A stretch of DNA of 64,000 nucleotides, from NCBI GenBank assembly GCA_021234155.1, contig JAJEKV010000404.1:124001-188000 (forward strand), read 5' to 3'. This document shows positions 34,775-46,150 of this stretch, in pieces. This DNA is from Isoetes taiwanensis. Its lineage: Eukaryota > Streptophyta > Lycopodiopsida > Isoetales > Isoetaceae. A model generated the notes under the pieces. The model made no database searches. It was not told the origin of the DNA and saw only the letters and a list, made by a program, of their open reading frames with translations. Both the position numbers and the translations under genes were made by a program. The stretch's first letter is position 1, and the number at the start of each line of letters is the position of its first letter.

Positions 34775-37291
34775 TGCTGCCATGCCATGGCAGCATGGAA
34801 GAGCCAAGCACATGTTTGCACTAATCCTCTCAACTTGATTTGGTTTGCAAGATAATAGGGAAATGCTTCACTAGCATACATCAAAGCTTGAAGAGCAAAG
34901 GAAGGACAATTGACTCAAGTCACTCAAGAGATACAAAAGGTCAAACAAGCAAAGGAAGTGAAGAGAAGAGGAGAAAGAAGACCCCTTGAAGAATATTCCA
35001 TGGTATGTAGCTCTTTGTGATCTTGGCATCTTTGGCATTTTGATCCCCTTCCCCATTTGCTCCACCATCCTAAGATACCCTTGCACTTTGACTCCTTGCT
35101 CATATACCTTCCAAAAGTCAACCTTGACCTTGAAAGTTCTTTCTAGTCAAAATACACCTTCATGAAACACCACTTGCTTCATCATCCACTAGTTCAAAAG
35201 TGACTTGACTTGGTCATAATCTTGCTCACAAAGTCAACATCCCATGCAACTTGAGCAAAGTTAAAAGAAGATTGCAAAAATTCCTAAGGGAAGTGCTCAA
35301 ATTTCAAATGTGCCCTAAGAGGCACCTTAAAGTTGCTCCATAAAATTTTTTGGCTCCTAAATGAGCACTTGATGTGCCAAGTCACTTCACACCTCATATC
35401 ACACCTCACTTCACACGCCAAGTCATCATACCCATCATCATTCTAGCCATTTCATGTCAAACTCTCACATTCAAATCAAAATTCATATCAAAGTATTAAA
35501 CTAGCTTCATTGTTGCCACATCACCATTGACACCTCATCACTCACACACGTCATCTCCATGTCATTCAAAAATTTTGACTAGAAAGAATTTTCAAATTCA
35601 AGATGGCTGACATGTCACCATTCCTATTGGCCACATCATACCACCTAGCCTTGTCATCATTTCCAAATGCCACTACATCCACTCCTTAGCTCATTTTTTG
35701 CCAAAATCCAAAGAACTCCATTATGAGAAGAGATTCAGAATCTTTTAGGGTGCAAGAAAAGATTCCCTCAGGGAAAAAGAATTTTGAAAAAAGGCTTTGT
35801 TTTGGGCATTATATGTGCTTCCTAGGGAATCGTGCCTTAGTGCCTAGGGGTGCAAAAATTTTCCTATCTACCCCCAAGCCTAATTTCTCTTTCCGACCAA
35901 TCTCCCCATGCCGCGTGGAACATCCGTGTGGGAAGGTGGGAGGTACCGGATCCCACGTGGATATTGCATAATAATCAGAAATATTGAATTTTCTTCTTGT
36001 TATATACCTTGGCCACCAAATTTGATTGAGCCTATGGGATATTTTAAATTCGAACCCATATGAACCCTAAATCCGGAAAACGCCAAGATCCAGTTAATTT
36101 GGCCTAACAAACTAGCAAATCATGACCTAAACTGGCCGAATCACCATGTTTAATGCCAAGAACACTTATTGCGGGCTAAAAAGACGGAGGATTGAAGGGA
36201 AATGATCAAGATCTCAAGAAGACGAGCATTTACAAAGGGGCTTTTACGCACGAAAAAATTCGAGGGGCTTTGAGGCAAAGAAGTGTTTTTCGGCTTTGAA
36301 GAAGGACCGCTTGATGACCTTGAGCTTGATTTCGACCTCCAATGTTTACCTATGATCCAGTTATTGACTCAATTCTCGGATTTTTGAATGAATGTGTACC
36401 TATTTGATCCGGTGCCCAAGACCACGAGCTTGGGATATTACATTGTATCTCTTGAGTGTTTGATTAAATTGAAAATCCGACCTTTGTAGCAATCTGTTTG
36501 TGTTGCATCGAAACTCATTCCCAAAAGTAGGCAATTATCAGAGGCTAGGCATCTTGTGTCTGTCCAAACCGTCAGATAGGTGTGGTCTGCCTATGTAGCA
36601 ACTCTTTGGGAAGTGCAAAAGCCAAATTCCTGTCAAGGCAAAATTACAATACCAATTTGAGCCAACATCTTTAGATCCACTGGTATTGCACAACAAGCAT
36701 TGAGCGTGATTGTTTGAGCATCAATCTTGTCAAACTAAATATGATGAACAAGGCAATGCTAGACACGCGTGCAATCCTTCATTAGAAAATATCTTCTTTC
36801 AAGATTGTTCATTTTTTATAGTCTTAGGCAAAAATCGTCAAAAGAAAAAATTAGGTTCCTTTTTGTCAAAAAGAAGACTTGGCCCTTATTGTGCAGACAA
36901 ATCTGAGCCGAATAGCGTTGGTAACTCCAGAAAATTCCTTGCCAATATCGAGTTCCAAATTTTTGCTCTCTGCCAGGGATATTGACCAAAAATTGACTGG
37001 GTCAGTGATCTAATTTTGGCCTACCTAACCTACTCAGACCTCGCTGAGATTTTACAGCCTGTTAGTGTCAAGTGTTGAGCATCTTGAGGAGAGAGATCCA
37101 TATCCATAGCTTGATAGATCATTTTCTGCAAGTTATTTTGTGAAGCAGACTTTTTTGCCTTCAGGGAAACATACTCCTAGTGAACTTTTGTGCACCATTT
37201 TTGGAATTTTTGCACTCAGAGTGGTTGCCTCAAGCAACCTGGAGGTTCTAAACCACTGAGGTTGAAGGTTTTGCCAGGAACACCTTCAACA
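34775..37291 (+). repeat. LTR-C, 2.5 kb
   Basis: Starts TGCTGCCATGCC and ends CACCTTCAACA, followed by internal sequence of the third unit. It shares TTTACAGCCTGTTAG (about 37,050) with the partial LTR-D, where LTR-A and LTR-B read a T-rich variant ending CTGACTGTTAG. C and D are therefore more closely related to each other than to A or B. Confidence 0.9.
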
Positions 37292-37334
37292 TTTTGGAGG
37301 TTCTCTTTGAGATCATTTTCACGGAATCGAACTC

Positions 37335-37846
37335 ATGGCACCCGAAGAACTAATGAGGCATCCGAGCCCTCACTGAAGCCTGGGATAATCATGAAGCTAC
37401 TTGCAGCACCCTCTTGTCACTATACAAGCAAATGCAGGTATGCCTTATCAATACTTTGAGCTAAATGTGCCTATTCCAGTCCCTGTTTTTGATCCGAGCA
37501 TGAATGCCAATAATTTCCTCAAGACTTTTGAAGAATACTACCAAGAATATGGTCACAAAAAGGGCTGTAAGTTTTCTGAGTTTAAAAAATGTTTCAAGAA
37601 CGATGAAGTCAGGGCTTGGTTAGAGTATGTTGTAAGTTTAGGCACCAACTCTTGGGAAGAACTGGTAAAAAAGTTTTTAGCAAGGTTTGGAAGAGTCTTG
37701 GACCCCCAAGATTTAATCTTTGAGTTGCAAACTTTTCGCATCAAACATGGTGAGAGTGTGCACCAGTATGTTGAAAGATAAGATCTCTATCTGGTCAAAT
37801 GTCCAAATCAATCATGTTCCTAACCATACCCTGCATCTAGTGGCTT
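37335..37846 (+). pseudogene. gag: Gypsy copy C gag, truncated
   Basis: Gag starts at ATG 37,335 and carries the capsid core in frame from 37,401 (VPIPVPVFDPSMNANNF and on to HGESVHQYVER at 37,778). It is cut at about 37,846, inside CTAGTGGCTT, where sequence jumps to the middle of an LTR. Everything from the gag 3' half to the end of pol is missing. The join has only two or three bases of shared sequence. Confidence 0.85.
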
Positions 37847-38329
37847 GTTCATTTTTTATAGTCTTAGGCAAAAATCGTCAAAAGAAAAAATTAGGTTCCT
37901 TTTTGTCAAAAAGAAGACTTGGCCCTTATTGTGCAGACAAATCTGAGAAGAATAGAGTTGGTAACTCCAGAAAATTCCTTGCCAATATCGAGTTCCAAAT
38001 TTTTGCTCTCTGCCAGGGATATTGACCAAAAATTGACTGGGTCAGTGATCTAATTTTGGCCTACCTCCTACTCAGACCTTGCTGAGATTTTACAGCCTGT
38101 TAGTGTCAAGTGTTGAGCATCTTGAGGAGAGAGATCCATATCCATAGCTTGATAGATCATTTTCTGCAAGTTATTTTGTGAAGCAGACTTTTTTGCCTTC
38201 AGGGAAACATACTCCTAGTGAACTTTTGTGCACCATTTTTGGAATTTTTGCACTCAGAGTGGTTGCCTCAAGCAACCTGGAGGTTCTAAACCACTGAGGT
38301 TGAAGGTTTTGCCAGGAACACCTTCAACA
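37847..38329 (+). repeat. Partial LTR-D (3' 483 bp only)
   Basis: GTTCATTTTTTATAGTC onward repeats about 36,808-37,291 of LTR-C nearly exactly and ends CACCTTCAACA. GGAAG and the resumed LINE 2 frame follow. This end defines the true 3' boundary of the LTR family, because the other three LTRs run straight into internal sequence. Confidence 0.9.
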
Positions 38330-39345
38330 GGAAGGGTAACAATTACTTAGTTGAATGCACCTTGTTGGTCTAGCAGACAATGCACCACTTTGCGTTATAG
38401 TACACCCGTTGACTCAATGATGTCAAAAAATGGCAGGAAACTTAACAATTGTAGCATGGTATGACTCAGGCCAGCTATTGTCATGGGAGGCATTTCAGTT
38501 AAAGTTTTTGTTGGGGCGATGGGATAGAGCTTTTTGGCAAAATGTTGTTGACTATCTACAACCTATTCTTCCACACCAAGAAGATATTTTGGTATGGGTT
38601 TGTCATGAGGAGGTTGAGTGCAAACTTGTGAACTCTATGTATAAGTTATTGCTTGATACTGATATTCTTCCTCCTCTTAAAAAGTGGCCCCTTCAACTCC
38701 TACCTCTTCAATGGCAGCAGAGTGGTCTTGGGCATGGGATAAGCTACTTCATCCTAAAGTGGCAGTTCTTTGGTAGCAGATTCTTCATAGATGTCTTCAG
38801 GTTAATGTGGGTCCACAAGCTTAACCCTAGAATATCAGATAAGTGTCCTGTATGCAAGCGTGAGTCTGAGACCATTGAGCATTGTTTTTTTTTTTAAGTG
38901 TGACCATCTCAGACAGGTATGGGATTGGTTGTTCTCTCAAGTTTCATTAACAAGTCAACAAGTGCTCTTGGCAATTTATCCAAGTACTTGGATGGAGTTA
39001 CAAAGCCGGACTTTTCATCTTGCAGCAGGATGGTTGTTTTTCACTATCTGGAGAAGACAAAGACTGGTAATCTTCAAAGGTTTGGATGTGGTAGATAACC
39101 GTGTTCTCCATGAAGCTCAAGGTCACATTGCTAAGTCATACCATTGTTCTTCACTTGCCCCTCATAAGAGGCGATTGATTTTTGAGGAATATTTGGATGT
39201 GCGCTCTTATGCTTAGGCAGATTCCTTCACTTGGTGAGTCTCTGCTTATCCGCTTAGATTTTATTCCTGTCTTTGCACTTATACTTGTATTTGACTCTTT
39301 GATTAAATAAGGTCTGACGTCCTCCAATTAAAAAAAAAAAAAAAT
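38330..39345 (+). pseudogene. LINE 2, 3' part: RT C-terminus, zinc-finger domain, poly(A)
   Basis: After the right-hand GGAAG (38,330-38,334) the frame continues KGNNYLVE. It resumes at 38,430-38,897 with WDRAFWQNVVDYLQPI, VHKLNPRIS and CPVCKRESETIEHCFF, the zf-RVT zinc-binding block common at the C-terminus of plant L1-like ORF2. A 12-base T-run at about 38,885 shifts the frame, and the last part reads CDHLRQVWDWLFSQVS up to TAG at about 39,214. The 3' end is an A-run at about 39,330-39,344, marking a poly(A)-tailed retroposon. Confidence 0.85.
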
Positions 39346-40549
39346 CTTTTGAAAATGCTCCTCCTCAAGGTGGAGTTCAAGATCAAGGATACAACTGAAC
39401 AGAACCTTAAAAGTATCATGTGCATATCAGGTCTAATCTATAATACGTTACCTCTCGTGTGAACCTCATGCGCTAAAACCCTCATATGAATAGAAGGCGT
39501 TTGAATGTTCGAGCTATTGCCTCATTTACTTGCGTCTTACAACTCAACACTATGTCTATTGTCAGAGTCCGTGTCTACCCTAGATCTGGTTGTCCTTCAA
39601 GCGCAATGGTAGAATACAAATGACAGGTTCAAGAAACTTAATAGAAGATCATGCCTCCCCTTACAATCATGCTTTCACTTGCCATAGTCATTCATGCTTT
39701 ATCCAAAGGTGTGCCTATGACTACATATTTAATCTGGCAGAGAAGAGAAGAAGTGAGATCCGGCATAGTCAATGAGATTTTCACTAGAATTTCTAATTTC
39801 CTTAGCCACAGGATTCAAAAATATGAAATCTAGGTGCAGGCATTGTGCCATGTTATTTTTTGCATGGCATGGTAGGCACGTGGACATGCTAGAATTCAAG
39901 GAATTCTTGTACCTCGGGTTAGGCTTCCAAGGGTAGGCGTTATGCATGTAAGGAACACACGCACCAACTCTCCTACTTCTTCTAGCCAATAGTAACCAGT
40001 GGGGTGTAATGAGCAAATGGTAGAGGTCTAACCACTAGGGGGGGAAAAAAAACTTCCTAGCCAACCATAACCAGTGGGGTTGAACAAGCAAATGATAGAG
40101 GTCTAACCACTAGGATATCACAAGAAAATAAAAATAAAAGCTTTTCTCCCTTCACCTTTACATATCTTTACATGATTTGGTAGTCATATTAAGGAAGCAA
40201 AACAGATCAAGGAAATAGGTTGTCTTTCTTTGATTGTACATTAACATGTCACTTATAGACAAGGTTTGTAAAGGTAGCCATCCCTTTCTTATGTCTTCTC
40301 TACCTTTCTGAATCACATGAAGGTTCAACAATAATAATTTCCTTAAAAAACCACTATGCCTTATCTTCCTCAAGGTCTAATTCATAGAGTAGTTTGGATA
40401 TTTAATGGACCGAGAGAAATTTATCAATGGTGGTTCTATTATTGGAAATTGAGGATCCCTTTGTGCAATGATGAAACCCATCAATCTTATACTCTCAGCA
40501 ACAAGGCGCCTTTGCCTTCTCCTGTAGCAGCATGGAAGAGAAGCCTTTT
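39346..40549. other. Intergenic sequence 5' of the enoyl-CoA isomerase gene
   Basis: No supported gene. It contains an imperfect direct repeat of 75 bp (39,982-40,056 and 40,057-40,117; shared CTAGCCAA, AACCAGTGGGGT and AGAGGTCTAACCACTAGG). The last few hundred bases should hold the promoter and 5' leader of the isomerase gene, but I see no TATA box that I can place with confidence. Confidence 0.5.
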
Positions 40550-43500
40550 ATGGAAATCAAGGCACTCGATCACGGCGTTTACATCCTCACTTTTTCAGGA
40601 GAAGGCGAACACAGGTTTTTAACCATTTGTCTCTTCATTTGTTTTCCATTTTTCCCCGTTTTGCATGCAAGAATTGTCTTTTCTTTTGCAAATCAAATTA
40701 GGTTTGCTTGAAACGTTCTCCCCCCCCTTTTTTTGCCCCAGAAAATCGACTCATTTCAGGTGTCAGAAACTATGAATAAGCTGAGATATATAATCTCTGG
40801 AGTGATAACTGTAATTTCAGGTGTCAGAAGCTATGAATAAGCTATGATATATAATCTCTGGAGTGATAACTGTAACACCTGTGGCATCGCAATCTGTAAA
40901 ACTCATTGCCCAATTAAACATATATGTGTTTGCAGTTTGCTGGAAGTAATTTAAGAGTAAAACTTTATACTGAATGCAAATGCGTTATCAATCGAATAAA
41001 GGAGTCAAGATGAAATGAATGAATACAGAATCACAATGAACAGGAGGGATTTCAATCATTTAGAACAGAAAAGTGGAGCATCAAATTTCAAGCACTAGAT
41101 ACTCAATAGGGGTTTACCCAAATTAAAGTGAGGAGTGGCAAAGAAGCCAGCCAGTGTATACTGCAAAGATAGCCCATAAAAAGAACAATGAGAATGCAGT
41201 AGATTTTTGTTGTTTATCATCATGGCGGCGTCATAGAACCAATGCTTTCCATGTTCCCATTGATGGGTTTCTATGTAAGTATGAGATTTCTTTGGTTCTT
41301 GCAGCTCATGCTTGAAAGCTTATGTGCAAAATAAGTGTATAGCACATGAGAATTCGTGACTTGGTGCAAGACAAACTTTTTTATGCAAGTGGCATACATT
41401 ATAACATGGTCCTACTCCATTCCATTCCTAATGTCAATATCTCTGATCAGATGGGAGCAGTGCTCTCCAAATGATCTAAGTCAGCAGCATAGCAAGGAAG
41501 AAATGCAAAATCAGACTGAATTTGACATGAAATGCAGCTGGGTTTTTTGTCAGGATAATGAAAAGAAAATGCTGTTGCCGTTTTAGATAACTACCATGCA
41601 AACTCCACTCGTGAACTTCTTTATAGCATGTAAGAATTACTAAAACAATTAGCCAAATGAGGGCTTAGGAAAAAGTGCACAATTTGCTTTGCGAAATAGC
41701 CATATTTTCAAACCGATGACAAAAGAGTTCAACAGGGAAAAGGAATATCGCCAGAAAGTTCAATCAGATGAATGAGAAGAACTTGCCGTAGTCCTAACTC
41801 AGTATGCTGGGCATAGTCTTTAAGGGATTCTACATATCGCCATTCTGGTCCCTGGTGGGGAAACATATTGTGTAGAAGCATCTGAAGATGGTACTGATAA
41901 GCGCTTAATGTATTGAGGCATTCATGAACACTTTCTATGTTAATGGGAGCTCTTAATTGATGAATGCACTGTGTATCTCGCCTTTAATACTAGTTTACTA
42001 TATGCTGCATGAGAACAGGTTTTGTCCAAAGACGATTGCTTCAATCCATGCAGCTCTTGATCAGGTATTGTGTATTCTTCCCTGAATTTGAAATAGACGT
42101 TTGTGGTTGACATGGATGCGATCTATATGTTAGTGATTTGTGTAGGATACTGAATTTGTCATCTATGGAGGCTAACAGGCTTAATGGGGTCTGCCCCCTC
42201 TAGATTATGAATTCCCCTACCATTGAGAAATGATTAGAAGCTGGTGCACATGTTTTTCTTGTGCTATATGTGCTTTCATTACTACCCTATGCTTTTGTTT
42301 ATGATTTTGCTTAGTAACGGGTTGATAAAGTACCACAATTTGCAGGTGGAAAGTGATGCAGGTGCGGCAGCGTTAGTAATAACAAATGAGGTACGGTTTT
42401 GAAAGAACTTACTACTAAACATAGACCATGATTAAGCACACTTATGGCAGGATAATGACAAATCCGGCATGGTAATGCATGAATGGTTTTAAGATTGCAG
42501 GGGAGGTTTTTCTCAAATGGTCTTGATCTAAAGTTCGCTGCAATGAAGTCTGGCAACCTCCAAGTTAGTATGATTCGTAACTGCTTATGAAGTTGTAACA
42601 GAGAATATAGTGGGATAGCAGTGCAGTTTATTTTGCATTTGCTAGACGGTTTTACTATGAAGTAATATCAGAAAATTGTAGAATGATAAAGTGGCTTACT
42701 TGCAGTTGCTTTGTGGTCACTTTCACACTCTTCTTGAGAGGATGCTTTGTTTTCCGATCCCCACAGTTGCAGCAATATGGTTTGTCTCTAACTCGTTATA
42801 GGACGTGCAAAATAAATGGTGCTTGCATTTGGGAAATAAATAAACTGGGGTACAATTTTTTTACAGTGGTCATGCTACTGCAGGAGGGTGCATGTTTGCA
42901 CTAGCTCATGACTATCGTGTCATGCGCAATGACAAAGGGTTCATATTTATGAATGAGGTTAGAAGGACTTTTCCTTCTACTAGGTCTATGCAACTTAACG
43001 CATGAAACTTTATGTTGATACATTTACCAATTCTGTTACAGATTGACAACAAGATGCATTTAACACCAGGAATGAATGCTGTGGTTAAGTGTAAAATGGC
43101 CGTCAATGCTTACCATAAGGCAGTGCTTTCTGGGTAGCCCATTAATGTTACAGGGATCTAGGTTGACTTAGTTAGGCTTCTAAGAGTATCTTCAAATTTT
43201 GTCTTTGCAGACACAGGTTTACAGGTAAGACGGCAGAAGAAGCAGGATTTATCGAGGCCACATTTCCAAATGCACTTTTGACACAAGAAGCTGCACATAA
43301 GAAAGGTGAATGCAACTGAAGATGGGGGATTAAGTGATATTTTTTAACGTATGGTCATGAATCTTTTTTGATGTGGTATAATGTGCTATTTTCTTCCAGC
43401 CACTGCTCTGGCTCTAAAGAAGTATGACCGGTTAGTTTATAAAGCACTTAAGGTACTGGAGATAGGACGTGGTATAAATTTCGAAGTTCATCTTGCACGC

Positions 43501-43623
43501 CTTTTTGTGCATTTTCGTAACCCTTTTCGTTCCGTGCAGCTCGAAATGTTCAAGTCTGAAATTAAAGAGCTCCAATCTGGGGGGTATGGTCCTCCACCCG
43601 GTATCAAGTTAAGCAAATTATAG
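40550..43623 (+). CDS. ECI: Peroxisomal Delta3,Delta2-enoyl-CoA isomerase, ten exons
   Basis: Exons 40550-40614, 42019-42064, 42346-42390, 42501-42563, 42706-42779, 42867-42957, 43042-43133, 43211-43305, 43400-43452 and 43540-43623 join with GT-AG introns in consistent phase to 235 codons. It moves a cis-3 or trans-3 double bond to trans-2 so that unsaturated fatty acyl-CoAs can enter peroxisomal beta-oxidation. Crotonase-fold landmarks: FSGEGEHRF (15-23), the oxyanion-hole loop GRFFSNGLDLKF (53-64), PIPTVAAI then CGHATAGG (90-105), LAHDYRVM (110-117) and MNE with E128, at the catalytic Glu of plant ECIs (MSEVDIG in relatives). The protein ends in SKL, a type 1 peroxisomal signal. Length fits the plant family (about 240). 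The exon 8 start could instead be 43,217, dropping two residues, but 43,211 aligns without a gap. ATG 40,550 gives the family N-terminus. No stop or frameshift. Confidence 0.95.
40754..40875. repeat. Two 61 bp tandem units in intron 1 of the isomerase gene
   Basis: TTTCAGGTGTCAGAA starts at 40,754 and 40,815. The units match through ATATAATCTCTGGAGTG with two small differences. It lies in the first, longest intron (1.4 kb). Confidence 0.9.
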
Positions 43624-44220
43624 GGCCTTACCTGGATTCCATTTTACGTTTGAGTAACTACCAATTATTATAATTGCCATTATATCCTAAATTGTATCTT
43701 TCTTTTACACGAAGTGCAACCTAATTAACACTTATGAAAAGTTTTGATTATGAAAGTTTTGGTTTATACAATTCTGCCTCCCACAACGAATCATACAATG
43801 CCAAGTGGAATTGTTTGTGTAAGATGTCATATAAGGGTGAGATTTCACTGCGGGAAGGGGCAGTTCGCTGTTTCACCAAAACTGCCTCTATTAAAAAACC
43901 TAAGCTGCTGCTGCGTTGATTCCACTGCAACAATTTCCGTGGGCTGAAACTAAATCGTGTGGTAAATCCGTTGGAGATGAGCGCGTGTAAAGATCTTGAT
44001 GCCGACAGTTCCTTCCTACCAAATTGTCGGGGACAATTCCCTGACAGTTAATCTGGCAATTATCTCTTCCCTAGCCTAGCCCGGATGCTCCACATCATCT
44101 TCCCAAACCTAAATTGCCCGTGCTAGTGGAATCACAGTACAACTCCAGAAGATTACAATCTGTTCATTTGATTGGCTTGCTGCTAAATGCCAGGCATTAA
44201 CGTCCGCCAGTGGAATCTCA
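43624..44220. other. 3' flank of the isomerase gene
   Basis: No gene seen. It presumably includes the 3' untranslated region; no clear AATAAA is placed. Short ORFs on both strands around 43,740-43,950 are not supported by any domain. Confidence 0.5.
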
Positions 44221-44600
44221 GCCTAAGGGTGATTTTCCACTAGAGTGGTGTCTCAAATGTTAGTCATTTCTATTGGGCCACATAAGCAAATAAGAAAGAA
44301 ATGGTTTTCTAGTGTTAAAAATAAGACATGTCGGTTGCTCCTTTTAAGGGGAATGGAGTCTTATTTTATACCGGGGGATTCCCCCGGTATAAAATAAGAC
44401 AGTGTCACATATGTTAAAAATATCATTAAAATAAGACATGTCTTATTTTTTTTGGGTTCTTATTAGCATTTTAATAGTGTCTTATTTTATGACACCTTAT
44501 AGTGGAAAAACAACTTCAATTCTATGTGTCGTGTTTTTTGATTTGGAATCTCAATGTGACAGTCTTATTTTATGACTATAGTCGAAAATCACCCTAAGGC
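44221..44600. mobile_element. MITE-like element, 380 bp, with terminal inverted repeats
   Basis: The left end GCCTAAGGGTGATTTTCCAC is inverted at the right end as GTCGAAAATCACCCTAAGGC (44,581-44,600), two mismatches in 20. The inside is dominated by ATAAGACATGTCTTAT-type palindromic words and by a perfect 43 bp hairpin at 44,358-44,400. No coding capacity. Related sequence starts again at 44,598, so copies of the family abut here. Confidence 0.7.
44358..44400. repeat. Perfect 43 bp inverted repeat
   Basis: Two 21-base arms around a single T. The left arm begins GTCTTATTTTATACC and ends in a GGGGGA run; the right arm is its exact reverse complement. It would form a very stable hairpin. Confidence 0.95.
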
Positions 44601-44618
44601 TCTTTTTCCACGACACTC

Positions 44619-44870
44619 ATGTCTTATATCTATCAAAATACTATTGGGCCACAAAAGCATACAAGACAAGCTAGCTTTTTCATTGCCTCCATTCGCACAG
44701 GGGCACATCATCTTCGAATTGAGACAGGCGGATGGATTGGTGCCCACGTCAAAGACGGCTCTCTGTCAATCTTTGCCAAATGGGAGTCATTGAGGATGAA
44801 TCTCATACCCTTCAAAGTTGCCCAAAGATATGATCAAATCCGGACCGCTTATCTTTGAGTTGGTTAGGCA
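44619..44870 (+). pseudogene. C-terminal zinc-finger tail of a LINE-type retroelement, copy 1
   Basis: FFIASIRTGAHHLRIETGGW at about 44,676-44,735 is followed, after a frame change, by CQMGVIEDESHTLQSCPK (about 44,774-44,830). That is the C-x-x..E-x-x-H-x-L-x-x-C zinc-binding tail found after RT in some LINEs. The same two blocks, in the same order, occur at 61,120-61,320. A short fragment with broken frames. Confidence 0.65.
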
Positions 44871-46150
44871 CAGCCACCGCTACATGTGACATTGAGCACG
44901 GCATCCCGTCACGGATCTTAGGATCATACAACCAGGGAGGTTATGGGACATGCGAGATCGGCTATGTCCTCGAACGCGCATGACATGTACATACACATTT
45001 ATTTCATGATGATGTATACTTATGCGGTTTTTGACATTCTTAATGCGCCACCGGTTTTCCCTCGAAAACCCGCCGGGTGGGGTTTTTTAACGGACGATAA
45101 TAAGTTCTTTGACTCCTTCCAGGTCCCATAGGTAGGATTGGTCAAATGGACGATAAAAACTATTCTATTCTATTCTATTCTATTGGAACTTTTAAGACAT
45201 GTCACATATGCGGGCCGTACAACTTTGAAGTCTTATTTTCTTCCGTACCCCCCGCTACAAAATAAGACATGAAGACCTATCCAATCAGAGACATTCTTTT
45301 CTGAAAACTTAGGATGTCGCCAAAAAAAAAAAAAAAAAAAAGAGAAAAACTGGGACAGAAGGAATCGTTGGATCAGACTTTGCGAATCGCCGAAACTCCC
45401 TAGAATCGCCGAAACTCCCTGGAATCTGAAGAGACCTGCAGGTCGAAATCTGAAAAGAGTCGAATTTGGCTGAAGAGGGTCGGAATTGGCTGCAGGTCGA
45501 TTCTACTTGGTCGAAACTGTGAGGGCAGAAGCAAGACATGGCATGCCGATTCTTAAGCCACTGCCGTTTCTTAAGGCATGTCATTTTTGGGCAGTTCTGA
45601 TAAAACATTTCAGATTAACAGTTCTGTAAAATCTGGAAATTCCGACTTTTTCTTTCTGCAGCCAATGTTCTTCAATCCGAAAGGCCATTCTTCCCATTTT
45701 CTGCGAATTCACATTTCCAGGTTCCTTTGATTTCTCCACATGGATCTTCTTGTTCTTGTTGTTCTTCGTTTTTTATCTTCATGTTCTTGTTGTTCTTTGT
45801 TTTTTATGCAGGGCAGTGGAAAAGCAAAAAATATAAGAGGTGTCTTATATAGTGGAAAAGCAAAAAATATAAGAGGTGTCTTATATATTAAGGACATGTC
45901 GCATAAAAATTAGTGGGGAAGGTTTTTATCTGAGACATGACGTGGAGATGGCATGGAGTTTTATTGCGACAGTAATATTTTATGCATGCCGTGGAAAAAG
46001 GGTCTAAATGCATTATTTTTTGCAATTGTTGAAAGCAGCAATTATTACTTAAGGTTTTATATGGTTTTGGCAAGTATAAGTATGCAAAACCGTGTACCCT
46101 TAGATGTCGAAATATGGTTTTGGGTTTGCTAAAGAGGGATAACACCTTGG
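44871..46150. other. MITE-related and low-complexity sequence
   Basis: No gene. It holds a (TATTC)n run at 45,161-45,184, an A-run at about 45,320-45,339, a doubled GAATCGCCGAAACTCCCT (about 45,387 and 45,405), and a doubled GTGGAAAAGCAAAAAATATA unit (about 45,817 and 45,852). TTTTTCCACGACAC at 44,603 and its approximate complement CCGTGGAAAAAGGGTC near 45,990 could be the ends of a second 1.4 kb element, but the arms are short. Confidence 0.4.

Larger units (their letters stand above)
17795..38329 (+). mobile_element. Composite tandem Ty3/gypsy array, 20.5 kb, inserted in LINE 2
   Basis: Order: LTR-A (17,795-20,309), internal A, LTR-B (26,289-28,797), internal B, LTR-C (34,775-37,291), truncated internal C, partial LTR-D (37,847-38,329). 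Only the outer ends carry a target duplication, GGAAG. Every internal LTR passes directly into the next internal region with no host sequence between. This is what LTR-LTR unequal recombination between copies of one element would leave, followed by a deletion that joined gag of the third unit to the middle of a fourth LTR. The LTRs are about 2.5 kb, the internal regions about 6 kb, there is no chromodomain, and the pol order is unusual (see the RNase H entries). Confidence 0.9.

Noticed and set aside
40356-40622. 88-codon + strand ORF over the isomerase start
   Set aside because: Out of frame with the real exon 1 (40,550-40,614), with no domain; a shadow.
44943-45131. 62-codon + ORF ending in an AGWGFLTDDNKFF stretch
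   Set aside because: Short, with no domain, inside MITE-related sequence.
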